Part shown: positions 55,701 through 64,000 of the stretch, one piece after another
How positions within the stretch are numbered: position 1 is the stretch's first letter
Layout: every line of letters begins with the position of its first letter
Origin: Drosophila persimilis
Taxonomy: Eukaryota > Arthropoda > Insecta > Diptera > Drosophilidae
DNA length: 64,000 nt
Assembly: GCF_003286085.1 (NCBI RefSeq)
Contig: NW_020825706.1
Span: 2,914,001-2,978,000 of the forward strand
Direction: 5' to 3'
Notes under the pieces: generated by a model
What the model was told of the DNA's origin: nothing
Seen by the model: only the letters and a program-made list of their open reading frames with translations
The model's database searches: none
Made by a program: the position numbers and the translations under genes

Positions 55701-58700
55701 ACATTTTCGGGTGCATTTTTTAGGTCAAGTTCATCATGGATCACGAGACAACGCTGGCCGAATTGCTGGGCCTGAATCTACACGAATGCGAGGAGGAGGT
55801 GAAAAATATCGTGGACAAGGCCGTCAAGGAGATGTCGATGGAGAAAATCCTTAGGGATTTGAACACCACATGGTCGGCAATGGAGTTTGACCATGAGCTG
55901 CATCCGCGCACTGGGTGTAACCTCCTGAAGGCTTCGGAAGAACTCATAGAGACGCTTGAAGATAATCAGGTTTGCCTACAGAATTTAATAACATCCAAGT
56001 ACATCGCCCATTTCCTCGAAGAAGTTTCAACTTGGCAAAACAAACTTATGATCGCCGATCAAGTGATAACCGTTTGGTTTGAGGTGCAACGCACTTGGAC
56101 CCATCTTGAGAGTATCTTCATGAGTTCGGAAGACATACGCAAACAGCTCCCCGTCGATTCGGTGCGTTTCGATAATATCGATGCGGAATTTCGCGTACTC
56201 ATGGATGAGATGTCCCTCTCGTCGAATGTGGTGGCATCGACCAATCGACCTGGGCTGATCGAACGCTTGGAGCATTTGCAAAAGGAGCTTACGCTTTGCG
56301 AGAAGGCATTGGCAGAGTATTTGGAAACGAAACGTTTGGCTTTTCCTCGTTTCTATTTTGTATCATCGGCCGATCTGCTGGATGTCCTCAGCAATGGCAT
56401 TCAGCCGGAAATGGTCACCAAGCATCTAACCAAACTCTTCGATTCGATTGCCCGCTTAAAGTTCAATCGTGACCAGGCCAATGAGATCGACACAGCTTCG
56501 GGCATGTATGCCAAGGATGGCGAGTATGTCGAGTTCAACGAACTGGCTAGCATACGCGGACCCGTCGAGGTCTGGCTGAATCGCATCCAGGCGGCGATGC
56601 GGGCCAGTCTGCGGCACTATGTCACAGAAGCTGTGACAGCTTATGAGGAAAAGCAACGGGAACAATGGTTGTTCGACTATCCTGCCCAGGTGTCCCTCTG
56701 CGGATCCCAGATCTGGTGGTCCACGGAGGTGAACATCGCCTTCAGCCGCCTTGAGGAGGGCTACGACAACGCCATCAAGGACTACTACAAGAAACAGATC
56801 TCACAACTCAGTTTACTCATAACACTTCTGCTGGGCGAGCTTAGCAAGGGCGATCGTCAGAAAATCATGACGATATGCACCATTGATGTGCATTCGAGAG
56901 ATGTGGTCGCTAAGATGATTCAGGCCAAATTGGATTCAGGCTCCGCTTTTATGTGGCAATCGCAGTTGAGGCATCGCTTCGACGATGTGGAGAAGGACTG
57001 CTTTGCCAATATTTGCGACGCCGAGTTCCAGTATTGTCACGAATACTTAGGCAATACGCCACGCCTGGTCATAACGCCGCTCACAGATCGCTGTTACATC
57101 ACCCTGACACAATCCCTCCATCTAGTGATGGGCGGGGGCCCGGCTGGCCCCGCCGGTACGGGAAAAACTGAAACAACCAAGGACTTGGGACGCGCCATCG
57201 GCATCATGGTCTACGTCTTCAACTGTTCCGAACAAATGGACTACCAGTCGTGCGGCAACATTTACAAGGGCCTGGCCCAGACCGGCGCCTGGGGATGCTT
57301 CGACGAATTCAATCGCATAACAGTCGAGGTCCTGTCGGTGGTGGCGGTGCAGGTGAAGTCCGTGCAGGACGCCATACGCGACAAAAAGAAGATGTTCAAT
57401 TTTATGGGCGAAATGATTAGCCTTGTTCCAACGGTGGGGATATTTATTACCATGAATCCTGGCTACGCGGGACGCACAGAGCTGCCGGAGAATCTGAAGG
57501 CACTGTTCCGGCCCTGTGCCATGGTCGTGCCGGACTTTGAGCTCATCTGCGAGATCATGCTGGTGGCCGAGGGCTTCCAGGATGCCCGAGTGCTGGCCCG
57601 CAAATTCATCACACTCTATACGCTGTGCAAGGAGCTGCTGTCCAAACAGGATCACTACGATTGGGGCCTGAGGGCGATCAAATCTGTGCTGGTTGTGGCT
57701 GGATCACTAAAGGTATGGTGGAGCTTCAATAATCATTACTGGTGTCCCTAATCTATGATCTATGTTAAAGCGCGGTGATCCTGGCCGACCGGAGGAGGAG
57801 GTCCTAATGCGCGCCTTGCGCGACTTTAATATACCGAAAATAATCACCGACGATATGCCGGTGTTCATGGGGCTCATCAGCGATTTATTTCCCGCCTTGG
57901 ATGTGCCACGCAAACGTGATCAGGACTTTGAGCGCACCGTAAAACAAGCTGCCTCCGACTTGCTACTGCAACCAGAAGATAATTTCATTTTGAAAGTGGT
58001 GCAACTGGAGGAACTGTTGGAGGTACGTCACTCTGTGTTCATCGTTGGCAATGCAGGCACGGGCAAGACCCAAGTGTGGAAGACGCTGCTGCGCACCTAT
58101 CAGAACATCAAGCGGAAGCCCATATTCAATGACTTGAATCCGAAAGCGGTGACCAATGATGAACTTTTCGGCATCATCAACCCGGCGACACGTGAGTGGA
58201 AAGACGGTCTGTTCTCGGTGCTAATGCGGGATCAGGCAAACATAACGGGCGATCAACCAAAGTGGATTGTTCTCGATGGCGACATCGATCCCATGTGGAT
58301 CGAGAGCTTGAATACCGTAATGGACGATAATAAAGTATTGACTTTGGCAAGTAACGAGCGCATTGCGTTGACTCCTTCGATGCGTTTGCTCTTTGAGATC
58401 TCCAACCTGAGAACAGCAACACCGGCAACTGTATCCAGGGCTGGCATATTGTACATTAACCCCCAGGACTTGGGTTGGAATCCGTAAGTACTATCTATCG
58501 ATCAGCCTGTCAACTAATCCATCAATCAATCTTCAATTGTTAGCTATGTGACGAGTTGGGTTGAAACGCGTAAAATTCCAGCCGAAAAGTCCAATTTGGT
58601 CATGTTATTCGATAAGTACATACCGCCTTCATTGGAAACGATACGCGTGCGTTTCAAAAAGATCACGCCTGTCGCCGAAATGGCCCACATACAAATGCTG

Positions 58701-61700
58701 TGCCATCTACTAAACTGTTTTCTAATACCGGCGAACACCCCGGCCGATTGCCCAAAAGAATGGCACGAACTGTACTTTGTTTTTGCCTGTATTTGGGCGT
58801 TCGGTTCGGCCATGTTCCAGGATCAAGCCATTGACTATCGCGTGGAGTTCAGCAAATGGTGGGTAAATGAATTCAAAACTGTTAAGTTCCCCTCAGGTGA
58901 GTGCCACATCACAGCTTCTATATGAAATCTTCCCTGAGTGTAACACAAATGCGATCCATCCAACAAAACAAAAGGTGGAACAGTTTTCGATTACTTTCTG
59001 GATAGCGAGACGAAGACCTTCCTGCCCTGGACGGAGAAGACACCCAAGTTTGAGCTGGACTCGGATCTACCGCTGCAAGCTGTCATAGTGCACACCTCCG
59101 AGTCGATACGCCTGCGTTACTTCCTAGATCTCCTGATGGATAAGAAGCACCCGGTGATGCTAGTTGGGAATGCCGGCTGCGGCAAGACCGTACTGGTTAA
59201 CGAGAAGCTTCAATCGCTTTCTGAGAATTACGCTGTCACTACAATACCATTCAATTTCTATACCACGTCCGAGATGTTGCAAAAGATACTCGAAAAGCCG
59301 CTGGAAAAGAAAGCGGGTCGCAACTACGGACCGCCCGGCAACAAGCTACTCTGTTACTTTGTGGACGACATCAATATGCCCGAGGTGGACTGCTATGGCA
59401 CCGTTCAGCCGCACACCCTGATGCGGCAGCATCTCGACTATGGCCACTGGTACGACCGGAACAAGTTGACCCTGAAGGACATCCACAACTGTCAGTATGT
59501 GGCCTGCATGAACCCCACCTCGGGCAGCTTCACCATCAATCCGCGTCTCCAGCGACACTTTTGTGTGCTGGCCGTCAGTTTTCCCGGCCCCGAGTCAATA
59601 ACGGTCATGTACTCGGCCATTCTGGCGCAGCATTTTGCCAACGCGGAGCAGAAGTTCGTACCAATCGTCCACCGAATGACGGCCAATATTGTGGCAGCCA
59701 CGATAGCGCTGCACAACAAGTGCCTGCAGGTCTTCCTGCCTACGGCCATCAAGTCGCATTACATCTTCAACTTGAGAGACATCAGCAATGTTTTTCAGGT
59801 GGGTTCAGAGCACCATTCTCTACATGTATTGTGATTAATTTGTGATTTGTTTCTTTTAGGGATTGCTGTTTAGTTCCACAGAGTGTTTGACGGGATCAAC
59901 AGATCTTATACGTTTGTGGCAACACGAGACACAGCGTGTGTACGCGGATAAGCTAACTGATGATAAGGATATCGATAGCTTTACCAAAATGCAGCATGAC
60001 ATTGTCAAGAAGTCGTTCGAAGAAATTGACGAATCCGTTATATTCGACAAGCCGAATATCTACTGTCATTTCGCTGGAGGAATTGGTGATCCTAAGTACA
60101 TGCCCATCAAGGGCTGGACTGAGCTTCACAAACTCCTTCAGGAAGCAATGTCATCGTATAATGATCTAGTCGCTGCCATGAATCTGGTGCTATTCGAGGA
60201 TGCGATGATGCATGTTTGCAGGTAAGCCCTACCCTCATAAAAATCCCCCCTAAAACCAGGAATAATCTGTTTTATTTTCAGAATAAATCGCATATTAGAA
60301 TCACCGCGTGGCAGCGCCTTATTGGTTGGTGTTGGTGGCAGTGGCAAACAATCTCTAGCGCGCTTGGCAGCATTCATATCCAGCTTGGAGGTCGTGCAGA
60401 TACAGCTTAAGAAAGGCTACTGCGTCAACGATTTGAAGGTGTCTTTTCATATGAACCATATACTTAAGCCGCCTATGTTAACAATTTTTCATTTTTAGAG
60501 CGAATTTTCAGGATTGTATTTGAAGGCTGGTTTGAAAAATGTTGGCACTATGTTCTTAATGACGGATGCCCAAATCCCCAGCGAGGATTTTCTTGTCCTT
60601 ATCAACGATATGTTAGCCACTGGCGAGATACCAGATCTATTTCCGGACGACGAAATCGAGAACATAATAGCTGGCGTGCGAAATGAGGTCAAAGGTGCGG
60701 GACTGGTTGATACGCGAGAAAACTGCTGGAAATTCTTCATCGATCGTGTGCGCAAACAACTGAAGATAGTTCTGTGCTTTTCACCAGTGGGTTCAACATT
60801 GCGTGTTCGGTCGAGAAAATTCCCTGCCATCATTAATGCCACATCCATCAATTGGTTCCACGAATGGCCTCAGGAGGCACTCATCTCGGTGGCCATGAAC
60901 TTTTTGGCCCAGAACAAGGTTCTGCCCGAGAACCATCGCGATTCTGTGGCTAAGTTCATGGCCTATGTCCATACGTCGGTCAACACGACGTCCAAAGTCT
61001 ATTTACAGAATGAGCGCCGCTACAACTACACAACGCCCAAGAGTTATCTCGAACAGATTAACCTCTATATCAAGCTGCTCAACCACAAGCACGATGATCT
61101 GCAGAGCAAAATCGAGCGTCTGGAAAATGGTCTGGAGAAGCTGCGGTCCACCGCCTTGCAGGTGGCCGATCTGAAGGTGAAGCTGGCCGTCCAGGAGGTC
61201 GAGCTGAAGGAGAAGAACGATGCGGCCGATGCTTTGATCGAAATTGTGGGCATTGAAACGGAGAAAGTGCAAACGGAGAAAGCCGTGGCCGACGAGGAGG
61301 AAATGAAGGTCGCTTTGATAGCCGACGAAGTCAGCAAAAAGCAGCGCGACTGCGAGGAGGATCTCCTCAAAGCAGAGCCCGCTCTGATGGCCGCCCAGGA
61401 TGCCCTCAACACCCTCAACAAAGCCAATCTCACGGAGCTAAAGAGCTTCGGCTCCCCGCCGGGAGTCGTGACAAATGTGACCGCCGCCGTTATGGTTCTG
61501 CTCGCCCCTGGTGGCAAGATACCTAAAGACCGCTCCTGGAAGGCAGCCAAAATAGCAATGGCAAAGGTGGACGCGTTCCTGGATGCACTGATCAACTATG
61601 ACAAGGAGAATATACACCCAGAAATCATCAAGGCCATTCAGCCGTATCTCAAGGATCCAGAATTCGAGCCTGAGTTTGTGCGCTCCAAGTCGGGAGCAGC

Positions 61701-64000
61701 GGCCGGCCTGTGTGCCTGGGTCATCAATATAATCAAATTCTACGAGGTCTACTGCGATGTGGAGCCCAAACGGAAGGCACTGGCAGCGGCCAATGCAGAA
61801 CTGGCCGCGGCCCAGGATAAGCTAGCGGGTATCAAACGGAAAGTGATGGTATGTTTCCCAAATGATGACTAAATTCTTTTAAGTTTTTCTTATAGCCAAC
61901 TCTTCTCCTTACAGGGTCTCGAGGAGCAGCTGGCCAAGCTAACGGCCGACTTTGAGAAGGCAACGGCGGATAAATTGCGTTGCCAACAGGAGGCGGATGC
62001 CACGCAAGCAACCATCGCCCTGGCCAATCGACTGGTGGGCGGTCTGGCCAGTGAGAATGTGCGCTGGGCAGAGGCTGTCAACAAGTGAGTGTCCCAGTGA
62101 ATATCTCCTTATGTGCATCCTAGTTAATGTATCTGTATCTTCCACATAGCTTCGTGAAGCAGGGCATTACCTTACCCGGCGATATCCTACTCATTACCGC
62201 CTTCATTTCCTATGTCGGTTGTTTCACGAAAGGATTTCGCATCGATCTACTGCTTAAGATGTGGACACCCTTTCTCAAGAGCATTGATCCACCCATACCC
62301 ACAACCGAGAGTCTCGATCCCCTATCGCTGCTCACCGACGACACAACCGTTGCCGTTTGGACCAATGAGGGACTCCCCAGTGATCGCATGTCGATCGAGA
62401 ATGCCACGATTCTGTCCAATTCGGATCGTTGGCCTCTGATGATCGACCCCCAGCTGCAGGGCGTCAAATGGATAAAGCAAAAGTATGGCGAGGATCTAAA
62501 GGTTATACGGTTGGGTCAGCGCAGCTATTTGGAAAACATCGAGAAGTCCATTAATGCAGGCTGCACTGTGCTGATTGAGAATATTGATGAGAGCTTGGAC
62601 CCAGTGCTCGATTCTTTATTGGGTCGCAATTTGATCAAGAAGGGAAAGTAAGTGTGGGAGGGTTCACACAGTACTTAAATAAAATATCTCATCCTTTGCA
62701 GAGCCCTCAAAATCGGGGACAAAGAGGTCGAATACAACTCCAATTTCCGTTTGATTCTGCACACAAAACTAGCTAATCCGCACTACAAACCAGAGATGCA
62801 AGCACAAACTACACTCATTAACTTTACCGTTACACGAGATGGCCTCGAAGATCAACTGCTGGCTGAAGTGGTGAAGGCCGAGCGCCCCGACCTGGAGGAA
62901 CTGAAGGCCGAGTTGACCAAACAACAGAATGACTTCAAAATCATGCTGAAGAAACTGGAGGACGATCTGCTGTCGCGCCTTTCGTCGGCGGGTGAGAATA
63001 TTTTAGGTGACACTGCATTGGTAGAGAACCTGGAGACCACCAAGAGCACGGCATCAGAGATTGAGGTGAAGGTGGCGGAAGCCAAGATAACATCGAAGAA
63101 AATCGACAAGGCCCGTGAATACTACAGACCAGCAGCGGCCAGGGCCAGTCTGCTCTACTTTATACTGAACGAATTAAACACGATCAATCCGATCTATCAG
63201 TTCTCACTTAAGGTAGGCTAATAGGTCATATGTTGTATGGGAATGGATTTTGATTGTTCCTTTGATGTACAGGCTTTTAGTGTAGTGTTCCAAAAGGCCA
63301 TAGCCAAGGCTGATCCGGGCGAAACTTTGGATTTGCGCGTGTCCAATTTGATCGATTGCATTACGTATTCGGTCTTTCAGTATACTTCGCGTGGTCTTTT
63401 CGAATGCGACAAGCTAATCTTTGCCTCGCAAATGACATTTCAGGTGAGAGCTTCTATCACACTGATGTTTGATCTTTGATTAATGAATTGATTCCCACAG
63501 ATTCTACTTATGAACGAGGAGTTGACATCCGCGGAACTGGACTTCCTACTCCGCTTCCCGATCAAGCCACATGTGACAAGTCCTGTGGACTTCTTATCAA
63601 ACCAATCGTGGGGCGGAATTTGCAGTCTAGCGTCCAAGGATGAGTTCCGGAACTTGGATCGTGACATCGAAACGTCTTCGAAGCGCTGGAAGAAGCTTGT
63701 GGAATCGGAGCTGCCGGAGAAGGAGAAATTCCCACAGGAATGGAAGAACAAAACTGCTTTGCAGAGGCTCTGCATGATCAGAGCTTTAAGGCCCGATCGC
63801 ATGACCTATGCTTTAGCGTAAGTATCCGCCAGATACTCCGAAATTAAGTACGAATAATGTGTAATCCATTTCATTACAGTGACTTCATTGAGGAGAAACT
63901 GGGCTCCAAATATGTGGAGAGCCGTGCCATGGAGTTTGCCAAATCCTACGAGGAGGCCAGTCCATCCACACCGATCTTCTTTATACTCTCGCCAGGAGTT
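49761..64000 (+). CDS. Dhc93AB: axonemal outer-arm dynein heavy chain (3' partial)
   Basis: Microtubule motor heavy chain of the DNAH9/11/17 group, used in sperm tails and chordotonal cilia. Exons: 49761-50484, 51184-51336, 51430-51641, 51700-51941, 52007-52289, 52349-52614, 52675-53126, 53184-54760, 55005-55277, 55724-57712, 57771-58483, 58544-58896, 58975-59798, 59860-60221, 60282-60438, 60499-61848, 61915-62084, 62150-62647, 62702-63212, 63273-63443, 63501-63817 and 63880 onward, giving 3,906 residues. It has a long N-terminal tail and linker, then P-loops: AAA1 GPAGTGKT at about 1869, AAA2 GNAGTGKT at 2150, AAA3 GNAGCGKT at 2477, AAA4 GVGGSGK at 2824. The coiled-coil stalk and microtubule-binding tip run from about 3045, and AAA5 follows. 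About 550-600 C-terminal residues (AAA6 and the tail end) lie beyond the window. Confidence 0.96.
50485..51183 (+). other. Dhc93AB intron 1
   Basis: 699 bases, GTGAGT donor, CAAAACAG acceptor. The open frame that continues from exon 1 to 50810 leaves the dynein homology at 50484. Confidence 0.8.
53127..53183 (+). other. 57-nt in-frame intron of Dhc93AB
   Basis: GTAATA donor and TTCTTGTAG acceptor. Its length is a multiple of three with no stop, so the reading frame stays open through it. I call it an intron because the encoded segment ([16 protein letters not shown]...) is low-complexity and interrupts the join [11 protein letters not shown]. Confidence 0.7.
55278..55723 (+). other. Dhc93AB intron with possible microexon
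   Basis: The upstream exon ends at AAG|GTCTAT, a poor donor; the acceptor TTTTTTAG precedes 55724. Joining gives [13 protein letters not shown], as expected for the family. The internal segment 55572-55601 is described separately. Confidence 0.65.
55572..55601 (+). CDS. Candidate 30-nt cassette exon of Dhc93AB
   Basis: Flanked by TTGCAG and GTAAGT, it encodes [10 protein letters not shown] at phase 0 on both sides, so it can be included or skipped without frame change. It would lie in the tail/linker region ahead of [10 protein letters not shown]. No insertion at this point is known to me in other dyneins. Sequence evidence only. Confidence 0.4.

Overview
This is nuclear DNA from a Drosophila species. 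It is intron-rich, its introns have GT-AG ends, and it is AT-rich outside genes. The encoded proteins are clear orthologues of genes that I recall from cytological region 93A-C of D. melanogaster chromosome arm 3R (Muller element E): vilse/RhoGAP93B, HHEX, dmrt93B, rudimentary-like, Annexin B9, Cortactin, Malvolio, a takeout/JHBP cluster and Dhc93AB. Protein and intron differences from what I remember of D. melanogaster suggest another species, but I cannot name it.

Layout. 1-6862 (+): 3' part of vilse, a Rac GAP acting downstream of Robo; its first exons lie left of the window. 10405-14959 (+): HHEX, a two-exon homeobox repressor. 15064-17143 (-): dmrt93B, a DM-domain factor, tail to tail with HHEX across a palindromic poly(A) signal. 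18206-20214 (+): r-l, bifunctional UMP synthase. 20481-23925 (-): AnxB9, with three interchangeable 54-nt last exons. 27399-29232 (+): Cortactin. About 30746-40875 (+): Mvl, an NRAMP metal transporter with a long noncoding 5' part and two possible C-termini. 42168-46975 (+): four tandem secreted JHBP/takeout-like genes plus a decayed fifth copy. 47020-47688 (-): a small unrecognised secreted protein. 49761 to the window end (+): the N-terminal ~3,900 residues of an axonemal outer-arm dynein heavy chain (Dhc93AB).

The genes belong to unrelated pathways: axon guidance and cytoskeleton (vilse, Cortactin), transcription (HHEX, dmrt93B), pyrimidine synthesis (r-l), membrane and calcium (AnxB9), metal uptake (Mvl), lipid-ligand carriers (JHBP cluster) and ciliary motility (Dhc93AB). 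No operon-like logic is expected, and I found no clear undescribed multi-gene system. The observations most worth checking are the AnxB9 terminal-exon trio, a second Mvl 3' exon, a 30-nt microexon in Dhc93AB, the shared poly(A) palindrome, a ~285-bp dispersed repeat upstream of three genes, and Motif 6/Motif 1 promoter clusters.

Exon limits were set by eye from GT/AG sites with reading phase checked across each junction; transcription starts and poly(A) sites are inferred from motifs only. No transcript or database evidence was available.
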